From Plumapathes pennacea (taxonomy: Eukaryota > Cnidaria > Anthozoa > Antipatharia > Myriopathidae), in NCBI GenBank assembly GCA_964036295.1, contig OZ038462.1, positions 13,750,440 through 13,814,439 of the forward strand: 64,000 bases of DNA, read 5' to 3'. The position numbers and the translations under genes are program-made. Numbering within the stretch: position 1 is the first letter of the stretch; every line of letters starts with the position of its first letter. Below are positions 18,613 through 29,045 of this stretch, piece by piece. The notes below the pieces were generated by a model. The model searched no databases. It was not told the origin of the DNA and saw only the letters and a program-made list of their open reading frames with translations.

Positions 18613-19185
18613 ACTGTAATCCTTGATTATATCTAGTATATTCATATTTCAGATATAACGCTTTCTTCATCGCTTCTAGAGCTCGCCATTGCCGTACGAG
18701 TCCAAAAACACGGGAAAACAGCGAGAAAAGCGTAGACAAACCTGATAAATAAGAGCTATGAAGAGGTGCCGAGCTGAAACGCGCCACTCCTCGACGTCAC
18801 AGGTCCCAGTCTCCTACTTTGCGCGGCCTGGATTTCAAACGCGTGAAAAAAATATGAACGCTTCGGAAAGGCTTTCTTTTGGGCATAAGTTGCTTAGATT
18901 ACTTCCTAATTCCGCATAAAAATGTATCCTCTGAAGGCTTATGTGCACTTCAAATAAATAAGTCCCTGGTAAATAAAACCCTCCTCAGAATTTTATGGCC
19001 ACGCACATTTCCTAGTCCTGGGTCAGACAATATAGCTGGAATGTGAATTTTCCATAAAGACCAGCACTCTAAAACTATGTTTTTGCGTCAAAATAAAATA
19101 AAAATAAATAAATAAATAAATAAAAATCGGCTTGACGGCAAGCCCCTAACCACACTCCCGCCCCTCCTCTCCCCAAGAGAGTCTG
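18613..19185. other. Intergenic stretch, no gene seen
   Basis: Ordinary-looking sequence with an A/T-rich AAATAAATAAATAAATA tract at about 19095-19123. I could not support a gene or RNA. Confidence 0.4.
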
Positions 19186-19302
19186 TCGTACGACTACCAT
19201 ATATGGAATACAGGACAAGCCGCCATATGTACACATACAGGGCTCTCATGTGCGCATGGAAGGCTCTCATGTACTCATACAGGGCTCTGAGTACCAGTCT
19301 CC
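19186..19302. repeat. Left arm of 117-bp inverted repeat
   Basis: Starts TCGTACGACTACCATATATG and ends CCAGTCTCC. It is an exact inverted copy of 28836-28952. Confidence 0.95.
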
Positions 19303-20150
19303 ATCGCTGCGTACAAAATGGCGGTAAACAGCAAACAGAATAGCGACCAGAACGGGGCTATACTAACGTTTTTACTGGGTTTTAGCTGCTAGAAACGCGA
19401 GCATTACATTACAACCTACTGTTGCTCGTTCTTGCCCCTTGGGAAGAAGCCGAATGACCCGTTGATGAATGAATTCAGCGCCGGAATGAAGGTATGTTTT
19501 CGCGTCGACCAGTTGAGGTGGGGAACGAAAATTGGTTCGTGCTAATTCGGGAGTTCGAGAAATCGGGGGTAACAGTACAGTGTTTAAACAGGTCCAAGGG
19601 AAACGAATTTTAGTTCGAATATATATCGTGAGGTGCGAAAAATCGAGGGTTCGGGGATTTCTATTTACGGACGAATACTCAGCCACGTACACTTTCATGC
19701 CAGCAATTTGTGAAAATAACAGTTTCCTGTTCCTACAGTCAGTGGTATTAGAGACTAGAGACCACAAAAGCTGCCATTCAGTAAGAAAAACCAGACCTTG
19801 TTGATCAAAGGATGTTTTTATTTTATAACCCCTTCACGGTTTTTAAAAGCACATAATGGGTAAATCAAGGCAAACATGGCAGAAATTACTGCACTATTGT
19901 ATGGGAATGTAATAATGTATGAGTCAGTTCCAACTGCAGGCATCCCCCCTCCCTGGGCTTACCCCAGGCACCTGACTCAGTTCCACTCCGCATAGCCAGG
20001 CATTAGATGCGATGACACATCCTCTTGAAAAAAGGGATCATAATCATCAATTGTCACAAGGCACTGAAATGATTGTAGTCATCATTCTGGCATCCAAATT
20101 TCGTGGCTGCTTAGCAGTTTGGTGTTCAAATTCAAAATGGCGTCGGGCAA
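19303..20150. other. Left interior of inverted-repeat interval
   Basis: A plus-strand ATGGCGGTAAACAGC at about 19319 opens only 24 codons. 19920-20010 is an inverted copy of the repeat at 13278-13372. No complete gene seen. Confidence 0.4.
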
Positions 20151-23100
20151 CCGATCTCAGGGCTATTATAAAAGAAGAAAGAAAACCGACGAGGAATAGC
20201 TACAAGATGGCTGGAATGGCAAAGTCTAAGAAGCCATCACACTTCCAGTTTCATTGTAATTCACTAACTGAGCGAAGAAAGTCGTGATACCAATACTGGC
20301 ATCTTGGGACGAAAGAATGACCGCCTTGATTGAGAACTGGGACAGTGCTCGTGGTCCGCTCAGCACCATATGTGGCACAGTCCTCCATCTACAAGAATCA
20401 TTTGATGACAGAAATTTATTTATAAATAACTGTTTTGAAACCATTGCACCAGCTGTTGTTTTGGATGAAAATGGTGACCTTACTCTACCCAGTAAGTTGT
20501 TGTTGCATCCACGGCAACAGCAGTATATGTACCAGTAAAACATAAGGTGCCATATACTTAATTCCATGTCAAAATTAATAAATGAAAAATGTAGTGGCTT
20601 GGGATATCTAGGTAAGTTTATTCCATGGAAGCATTCAGTGCAGTAACAAAAGTTATGTATTTGAAATAGCACACACTAATAATAATAGCACACATTTAGT
20701 GGCAAACCTTTGAAACTTCCCTGAAATAATAACATTTGAATTATTACTTTTTTTATTCCTATAACAGGTAGGTACCCATCATTTTGCATGCTAAGTCATT
20801 GCCAAGTTTGCCAGACTCCTTTTGTTAAGCAACACAGCACTGGATCATTAGTGATCATAAAACAGAAAGGTGATTAGAAAGCTGCTGAACATATTTTGCT
20901 ATACCAGATAACTTTGTCTAAGTCCACTGTGATATGCTGTCCATGGCTGCCTGTAACTCAGACCAGATTAGATTGGATGTCCGAGTGTTGGCTACGCCAT
21001 GCTGATGAGGCCCAAATAGGCCGAAACAGCTGTCTGGCTTGGCTGTTTAATAACGCCATTGTGTTGACTGGAGGCTTACTTATTATATTGTATACAACAG
21101 CAGGTAAATCTACTGAAAATAAGTAAGTAGTGGTTTGCATAATCATTTTATTTAATTTGGACCAAGGTCATTATAATTTCTACAAGCCAAGTAATTACCA
21201 CTGCCCAAATTGCAAGAAGGATGTCTACTCACTCTCCTTGTCGGAAATTGTACAAGATACTGGCCAGGTACCCCAACAGATTCTTGCAGTTAGCTGTTTG
21301 ACCAGAATTTGTTCCTTCAGTGGTCAACAATGCAGAAGCAGACACCTGGCACATCCAAAACTGCCTTCATCAGGGCTCTGGAAGATGTGTCTGCTGCCAA
21401 AGGCAGGGTAGAAACATTACAATACATGTATGTTTGTATCTTCACATTACTTTTGGACTTTACAGAGAAGTTGGAATGTGAATAACTTGTCAAACTTCAA
21501 GAACTTGAGGTTGTTGTATCTTTTCATGGACATACAGTACTGATTTAAAATTTTTAGATTGTTTTGACCAGTTCTCCTTCTTGTGAGAGATGTGACACAT
21601 TTTGATGTCTTTTAAATATTATTTTGCAATGTTAATGCTGACAGTTTGTCGATCAAGGCATTGAAGAAGCTGACGGGGCTAGTCCAAGCATGTTTATTAG
21701 TATCACGATCATTACTGCAAGTGATAAACTTGTTACAGAAAACTTGGCCCCTTTTTGGCTTACTTAAAAAGTCAGCAGATGTACTCCTCAAAGAGTGGCA
21801 GACTAGGAAGGCTCCACTCTACCAGAGACAGTGGAATGAATGCACAAGCAGTTTAAACGAAAGCTACAATCCTGGCCAAAAATCGTGGGACACTTAGCCT
21901 TTTATTTAAAAATTATGACACTTTCCCTCTTCCTGCCCCCCCTCCCCCCTTACAATGTTGAATGAATGTGCTCAAAGTGCACTCCCTGTAAGCAACATTG
22001 TATGGGGGGGAGGGGGAGGACTAAGTTTCGGAAAAGGAGCCGCTTTCGTTGTTCAACAAGGAGTGGTGGTGAAAACATAGCATTTTTTCAGAGTGTCCCA
22101 CATACTTTTGGCCAGAATTGTAGGCAGACTGCCGCAAAGACCTTTTAAATACCATACTGTCCACCCATGCAGTTGCTGACAGCACTTGTGACATGTGTAA
22201 TAGCAGCAATGCTCTTATTTGTTGTCACCATAGCCACAAGTATAAGAGACTTTATGGCCTTTGTGATTAAACTGTTCATAAGTTTTTACCATTTCTTGAC
22301 CGCAATATAGCTGCTGAATGCTTTTTAGACCTGTTCAGCCAGCGTTAGATGGATGTTCAAAAGGTGGCAGGTTTTATGATTAACATGCGTGATACATGTT
22401 CACCTTATTTACCAGTTTTCTAAAAGTTCACCCTCACAGTTATTTATGAACATGTTTGTTAATATGTACCTGTATGAATGTTTGTATGTTTTTGCTAGTT
22501 TATGACAGAATTTCAGAGTCCTCCAAGCAACGCATGAAGCTGCACATCGCTGAACAGCGCAGAGATTCTTAAGGATACCTTTCCTTGGCATTATTACCAA
22601 GTGGCAGTTTACATTATTTTAATTGCTTTATCTATATGATGTAATATTAATTTTGTACTGTGAGGACTTTTTTCTTTCCGTTCATTGAAGGTGTTCCTGT
22701 TTGTGGCAAACTGATTAATCCTCGAGAAGATTGGCACGATCAAGCTGTGCGACGAGTAGCAAAAGTTGATAAACAATGAAATGTCAAACTTATTGGTTTT
22801 TACGTAGAGAGACTTGTTACGGGCTTAAAAGAGAACTATATACATCTCATAAACGAGGAGCAGACTGCAATCGGCACAATTGTGGGTTTGATGAAAAAAT
22901 GAAACTTGTTCAGTTACTTTGTCCAAATACTAATGAAAGTTTACGAGAATTATTGTTTCTTTCTTTCTTTCCATTTTTTGCCAGATATTGTTCCGCAAAC
23001 TGATGGTTTACACGAATCACGCAGGGTAACGCTTTTGTAGTGGCCTGCTTCTATGAAAAAGGCCTATTCTCGCGCTATGCATTACCAAAAAGAGAGTTGT

Positions 23101-23700
23101 GGGATATGTTCTAACCTTCCTCTTTGTAGGTCATTAGTGCATGGTAGGTACGCTGTATAATCCAACACAACGGATGTTTTGAGTGGTGAAGCGAGTTCCT
23201 ACAACCTACAGGAGTTCCTGTCTGCCCTTGAAGACGATGCCCCTTTGATGACAAGACCAGTGATGGCGGAACGACAATGAGGGCCTCGTTATTGATCTCT
23301 GTGCCCTCTACAGAAAATGAAAGAGAGATAACTGCCAGTTATATTGCCTTTCAGTACACATAGTAAAGGGAGGGTGGGATACTGGCTTTTTCCAACAGCT
23401 ATTAGGCAGATAGAAATGGTAAAAATGGTAGCAGTGCCTGTAGCATTATTGCCATCTTGTTTGCTGTTTAATGTTTCATGCCCGCGGGAAGTAGCTCTGT
23501 CTTGGGAGTACCTTATGCGAAATTGCAAAGGTTGGGGAATGCTGTCTATAATTACGCGCGTAGCAACCTTCAAATTCTTTTGTCCGCAGCAGAAGCCGCA
23601 AATATGCTACAAGGTTCTGTGGATGTTAAAGGTAGATGCTCCACTGCCAGTAAGAATTGAAGATCCCCACATCCCAAGCACATTGCTTAACACCTTGCGC
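20150..23700 (+). pseudogene. KDZ-like transposase gene remains, multi-exon
   Basis: Several plus-strand pieces have splice-like borders. 20284-20491 reads SWDERMTALIENWDSARGPL and ends at A|GTAAGT. 21321-21407, between TTCAG and GTAGAA, reads WSTMQKQTPGTSKTAFIRAL then EDVSAAKGR, close to the 'PG.S..AF...LE....GR' block that I associate with KDZ transposases. About 22172-22259 has CDMCNSSNALICC followed by HKYKRLYGL. 22690-22901 reads GVPVCGKLINPREDWHDQAV, then an in-frame TGA at 22777-22779, then a further 40 open codons (KLIGFYVERLVTGLKENYIH). A TGA where a CGA could have stood suggests decay. Intron boundaries are otherwise unproven and the family call is tentative. Confidence 0.4.
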
Positions 23701-25976
23701 ATGCTTTTTTTGCAACCCCGAAAGTAGCATTTGCTTGATATATATTTGAGGGGAAGTCAGATTTGTTTGCTATAGCCTTGGCTTTGGTGACTTAGTTTTA
23801 TTGGATTCTCATCTTCATCATGAGCTCGGAGGTGACGCGCTACTTATTTTGGGCCACTTTCCTTCAATCAATCGTAAGCCGGTAATCCGGCATCGGTTGA
23901 ATGAATTGATAAACCGTACCCATACCCAAACCCGGGACCCAAACGTCAAGCCCTCGAAAATCTTGAACCTAATAACTTCAATACAGTCTAGCCCCCTAGC
24001 GTATGATATGAATGCTAAGGATCGAAGTAATTTCGTCAAACTTTCTGAAAGTTTCCTACCCGCCGGTTTAGACTCTAATTCGTCATATTTTCAGCGTTTT
24101 ATGCGATTTTGCCCGTGTTTCGGTCAATGTAGTACGTAATAGGAGGAAATTTCATCTGTTTCAAAGCAAGAAACTAGAATATTTACCATAACTGCTGCTT
24201 GATTGCCTTCTTTTTCATTTTTATGCGAATTTGTCTTCATTTCCTGTACTGTAGCGTCTAAACTCAACGAGTCTTATCCGTGCATTGCCAAAAACGACTA
24301 TTTCGCATACATCGCTCAAATCCATTTTCTACGCACTGTGCGGTTCTTTCCGCCTTTTGTATACTGTAGCGTCTGAAGAAAAGGCATTTCATCCCTTTTT
24401 CGAGCAAAAATCGACAAGTTCGCACCGTCAGTCCTCACCCTACCCCCTTGACGGGAAATACCAACAATTTATGCGACTACATAATCAGGTAGTTACAAAC
24501 GCTATATTTGCCTGAATTATATCGTATGAGAAATGTACATACCGTAAATTGTTTCAGGATTGTCCAAACTCTTCCTAGCACGACATGAACAAGGGTTAAC
24601 GATGCAGTCAATTTTGGTTTGTGAGGGGGTGGGGGTTGGGGAAAAATTGTCGTGGCTGTGACCAACCCGTACTCGAAGAAACGCACTTTTTGATCAACTC
24701 CAGCCATCATTACACTCGAATTTAACAAATATCTCTGTCGCTTGTCCTTTGACCTTTATCGATGCTGTATTAGCGCATGCATCTTCGCCAACGCGGTGAA
24801 AAAGCTGTTTTAGTGATCGATCTATAAATGAAAAAAAAGATGGGCCATCATTCCACTTGAATTTAACAAATATCTCCATCGTACAAATGATATCTCATCC
24901 TTTGAAACTATAGTGGCATACACAGCAAGCAAGTATAAAAACATTTTGGTCGAGCTGTGCGACATGTGTCACCCTCTAGATACATTTGTAGGCGCATGCC
25001 GCACCCACAATAAATTCAAAAAATTTGATTTGGGGTGGGGAAAATTCTTGTATCAAAACCGGTGCCCATTTTATATATTCTTTCTCCTTTTCGATAAGAT
25101 CGTTTTTTTCATCTGTTAAACTCACAGCTAGAAGCGCAGCTAGAAACATTTGGGTTTTCTTCGTTTTTCCGACAAATGGCAAAAAACGTAATAGAAACTG
25201 CAGCTTGAAACTTTGGTGGTTCTTTGCGACATTTTAAAGTTCGAGTCTAAAAATTCGTGCATTGCCTAAATATGCTTTTCCAGCTGTGTGTCATAATTTA
25301 ATCTTTGTCCAACATAAGCTGTCATTACCGCGATAAAGATCTGTTACAGTACCTCGGCGCTGCACGACTAACAAACACTTTCTTTTAAATGGAAATAGAA
25401 AAACCTGATTGCGATATTTTCACGCAAGAAAGCAAGTGGCGATGGTTTGCAGGTGTCCACCCACGATTGAATGATTTCTTCTTTAAAGTAAAACCAAACG
25501 CGATTTCCTTGGCTTTCGGTTGGTTGAAAGTGTTTTTTATGCGTAATTACTTTACTTTGGTTTTCGAAAGTCATCCAAAAATGGCTCTATATCAAACACA
25601 ATTAATGGAACACAGGATCAGAAACATGAATGTACTTAAAACTCAGCCAAAACCATTACAAAATCTTAGCATTTAAGGATAGGGTAGAATACTCCAACCA
25701 TCATATGTAATAAGGTAATCATTCTGTTATATTGTTCTTTTAATTTAAATTCGGTTCCAACCTTGTATAAACAATAATTGTGACAAATTATGAAAACTTA
25801 AACCTTAATTTGACCAGTGAACTTTTTGCAAAAAGCAGCGGCATGACAGCACCCACTTAGAATACAAGGCAAATCTAGATTTTCCTCTCAGTGCAGTCCT
25901 ATTTTGCACAAAAGACTAAACTTCTTACAGAGTTCAGATAAGTTCTTCATAGTTCTCATTTCATTTTAATCATGAT
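23701..25976. other. Interior of inverted-repeat interval, no firm gene
   Basis: Scattered short open stretches (for example 23801-24139 and 25389-25676) without recognisable domains. The paired sentences at 24710-24740 and 24845-24875 (ACTCGAATTTAACAAATATCTC and relatives) are a short internal repeat. No RNA gene seen. Confidence 0.35.
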
Positions 25977-26170
25977 TTGAACCAATATTCCTCTCGGCAG
26001 TTGTCCCACTTAAATGACAATGCTGACATTCTGGCATCCCAGGAACAATGTTTTATTTTCATTGCCACCCATGTTAACACAGGACTCCAAAGCGTCATCC
26101 AAAAGATCTACAGGAAAGAGAAAAATATGGGTTATGTGTCAATGAATGACATTCAAAAAATACCGGTAAG
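25977..26170 (+). other. Exon-like open stretch
   Basis: After TCGGCAG at about 25996-26002 an open frame reads LSHLNDNADILASQEQCFIF ... QSVIQKIYRKEKNMGYVSMN and meets ACCGGTAAGG at 26162-26171, a good splice donor. Both borders look like splice sites, but no domain is recognised. It may be an exon of the interval's transposase or of a passenger gene. Confidence 0.35.
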
Positions 26171-27400
26171 GTACCGCTCACGATATCAAACCCTATTCAA
26201 GACACAAATATATATATATATATTTTTATCCTGTCTAATTTGTGACCCTGTTCAAGACTGAACCAAAATTTGCACCTTATTCAAGACACTATGCAAAATG
26301 ATATATTCCATGTAATTTTCCTCAGGCATCAGAGTCATCTGCATTTACGTGGTAATACACATCAGGTGCAAATCTCCTTGTAACAAATACGTCTAGTCAA
26401 ATGCTATCATATAGACAAAGTGATGATGCAAGATCAATGTCATGTGAAAACATTGTCTACAAATCATTCAATGTAATTGCAATTCTTGCTGTGCAGGGCA
26501 AGAGTTCAGAGTTCAAGTTAGTTGACCATGGGAGTGAACCCTGTTTAAGACACGGAAATGCAAAATCATATACCATGTTTAAGCCAGCTGGAGGACCCTG
26601 AAAACCATACCCTATCCAGCGGAATGTCCCTTTGGAAATATAGGGGAGTACCCCCTCCCCCTCCCCCCCACATACAGTATATTATGAGAGACCACTTTGT
26701 TGATACATGTCTTTTTACATACTGTACCTTGGTTTTCTTTCTCTGTCGCTTGCAGCATATTGTGTTGGCTTTTGCGATCAATATCAAGGTCTTCTCCTGT
26801 GTAGTAAATCTAGAGAACCAAATGATACTACTGTAGTTCTACATGTACCAGTGTTGGCACTAGATGCTTCATGGATACATTAATATTACTATGATGGCTC
26901 AAGTGAAACATAGTCCTCATTGTTTGCTGCAAACATATTATTATTTAACAAATTACATTTTAGAATTAAATATATTTTTGAAGCAGAAGAATTTGGAAAT
27001 TAGTCCCCTATTATATATATAAGAACCCATTCAGCCTGACATTTGAAATAGGTTCTTATTTGTAAGATCAGTCCAATTAAGTGAATTAAAAAAGCAGGCA
27101 TTTTATGAGTAAAATGTACTTTACTACAACTGTACAATACTTAAATGATCTATTATAATATAATAATATTATATTATAGTAATCATGGATTTGTACTATT
27201 CTGAACAGTAGCAAACAGTTTAAAGCCCTGAATTAATAAGAACCTATTTAGGAACCTAAACAGCCTGATTTGCCACTAAACACCCCATATATAAGAACCT
27301 ATTCAGGCTGACCTGTAAAATGTAATATGTTCAAAATAAGGTGAAGACTGTAGTATGCCACACACTCACAGTGTACACATGAAGCAATTAAATTCCATGC
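26171..27400. repeat. Mixed repeat stretch (G-rich MITE relics; AAGAACC repeats)
   Basis: 26180-26680 carries CCCTGTTCAAGAC/CCCTATTCAAGAC phrases and ends in a GGGGAGTACCCCC block, as in the G-rich MITEs at 38.4 and 47.9 kb. At 27014-27330 a phrase close to TATATAAGAACCTATTCAGGCTGAC is repeated in direct and inverted orientation. An A/T palindrome lies near 27155-27180. No gene. Confidence 0.5.
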
Positions 27401-27474
27401 AGGCCAGGTTCATATCAGCATCACCAAGATAGCCGCATCTCGTCGCACACATTGAGCATGAAGGGCAAGCGTTC

Positions 27475-27696
27475 TCAAGAGATGTCCAGCCTACATGACG
27501 CAGTGGCCTCTCTACAATAGGCATCTAGAAGTTGTTTGGCTGCCTTACCCGAAGGAGTTGATCTACTATCATCGTCACATCTGTTATGAGATTCTTTCCT
27601 GGACTTCTTTTCTACTCTCAATATAGTTGTAGCAATCGGCAACAGCGTCGTTTGATAAATCTCGAGAACGCTTTGCATGCCACGAGAGGTGGCCAT
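27475..27696 (-). CDS. Possible first exon or short ORF, minus strand
   Basis: AAAATGGCCACC (good start context; ATG at 27696) opens 73 codons with no known domain. The sequence CTTCGGGTAAGG inside it could be a splice donor after about 50 codons. It lies inside the inverted-repeat interval. Function unknown. Confidence 0.35.
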   Translation of the reverse strand: MATSRGMQSVLEIYQTTLLPIATTILRVEKKSRKESHNRCDDDSRSTPSGKAAKQLLDAYCREATASCRLDIS

Positions 27697-27759
27697 TTTG
27701 ATGATGCAGATAACCTTGGCGTGGATGGAATTGTGGGATAGGATTCAGTTGCTTTGATG

Positions 27760-28590
27760 ACTATGATCATTTCAGAGGCCTTATGACAATAAAATTGACG
27801 ATTATATGATCATTTCTTTCCAGAGGATGTGTTGGACAAACTAGGCCTGCCCCATGGGTCATTTGACTGTTGGCAAAAATGTTGGTCAGCGTTTGCAAGC
27901 TAAGGATTTTGTAATTCTCTCCGCATGGTCGTATTAAATGTGTTTGTTTTGTAAAAAAAAAATTGACGTCAGGTTTTTATGTGTCTGTCCTCTTATTGAT
28001 GGTGAAATGCATCATAACATTGTCAAAAAGCTGTGGATCTACTTGGCGAAGCGCCTCGTGGATCCACATTTAAATAACAATATGATCAAAGAAACCACTC
28101 TGCATATGGTATTCTTGTGGTTCTGGTACAGTATACATAATGTAGAGATTCCTGTAGCCAAAGCAATGATAATGTGGCTTCTCCCACCATGTTGGGTCCT
28201 TCTTGTTTGAGACCGTGAGACATGTTTTTTTGCATTTCAGGATGTTGTATTCTGTAAAACACAATAACATAAACAAATGCAGCCAGTGTTGCCAGCGAAG
28301 CACACAAACGCTAGCTTAATAAGACGAAGACGATAAAAAGTGCCTTTAGCTTTCTCTCGTTGCCCTTCAAGAACAGGAAAGAAGAAGAGACTGTAGAGGA
28401 GGCATTACAGCCTTAATAAACCGTCAGCTGTAACATTATTTCCGATATTTTTCAATTACACAAACTGGAATACTGAAGTTGCGCTTCTAGAAACGATATA
28501 ATAAGTGTAAATGTACTGTCTGCAGACCGTTACTTTACGGCCATTGCTTGTTACAGTAAATACAATGCTACATTCAAGCTGTATGACGTA
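27760..28590. other. Interior stretch with GCGAAGCGCC hairpin
   Basis: 28034-28069 forms a stem (CTGTGGATCT/AGATCCACA-like arms) around a loop containing GGCGAAGCGCC, the same core as in the loop of the 44.1-kb palindrome. No gene supported. Confidence 0.45.
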
Positions 28591-28591
28591 C

Positions 28592-28814
28592 CTGCGAAAC
28601 AAATCCTGCTGTTCCAGTGCACCGACACATGATGATCTTTTAACTTCGAACGGATTCGAAAGGCAAGTGGACATAGAGGGCAATGGTAAAGCCCTCTCGG
28701 CAAACCAACACAAGTCGAACAATCGCTGGCACCGCATTTTACCAGCTTAAGAACCTTTCCGGCGTGGATTTTAGTAATGGAATGATGAATACAATGAAGT
28801 TCTTCTTCCGCCAT
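28592..28814 (-). CDS. C2H2 zinc-finger first exon, minus strand
   Basis: ATG at 28814 (AAAATGGCGG context), just inside the right inverted-repeat arm. It opens a frame with a C2H2 finger, HCPLC...F.....L..H....H, preceded by CGASDCSTC. The frame reaches GCAG|GTACGT, a good splice donor, at 28592. The remaining exons would lie at lower coordinates and I could not place them. DNA binding is inferred from the finger. It is divergent to the GPR157-like gene with 231 bases between the two ATGs. Confidence 0.5.
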
Positions 28815-28835
28815 TTTGAATGCTGCTTCGCGGCT

Positions 28836-28952
28836 GGAGACTGGTACTCAGAGCCCTGTATGAGTACATGAGAGCCTTCCATGCGCACATGAGAGCCCTG
28901 TATGTGTACATATGGCGGCTTGTCCTGTATTCCATATATGGTAGTCGTACGA
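28836..28952. repeat. Right arm of 117-bp inverted repeat
   Basis: Exact inverted copy of 19186-19302. It lies between the minus-strand ATG at 28814 and the plus-strand GPR157-like ATG at 29046, so it may serve as shared promoter sequence. Confidence 0.95.
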
Positions 28953-29045
28953 TAGACCCTACTCCCTCTCCCCTCGCCTGCACTCTCCTCAGTCCCCTTC
29001 ACTTCATTCTCCCCAGACTTTCGTCGGTCTGATCCTTTTGAGAAA
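28953..29045. promoter_or_regulatory. Presumed 5' UTR/promoter of the GPR157-like gene
   Basis: A C/T-rich stretch between the 117-bp repeat arm and the receptor ATG. No TATA box seen. Together with the arm it forms a 231-bp divergent intergenic region. Confidence 0.35.

Larger units (their letters stand above)
19186..28952. mobile_element. 9.8-kb interval bounded by perfect 117-bp inverted repeats; candidate KDZ-type transposon
   Basis: 19186-19302 and 28836-28952 are exact reverse complements over 117 bases, and each contains three internal GGCTCT-type subrepeats. Inside are plus-strand exon-like pieces resembling KDZ (Kyakuja/Dileera/Zisupton) transposase genes and minus-strand exon-like pieces starting just inside the right arm. 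A copy of ATGGCGG follows shortly inside each arm. I could not find a target duplication: 19178-19185 and 28953-28960 do not match. It could instead be an inverted duplication with unrelated content. Confidence 0.5.

Noticed and set aside
21645..21897. Two competing open frames (FVDQGIEEADGASPSMF and ALKKLTGLVQACLL)
   Set aside because: Both have plausible borders and neither has a recognisable domain, so no exon was called.
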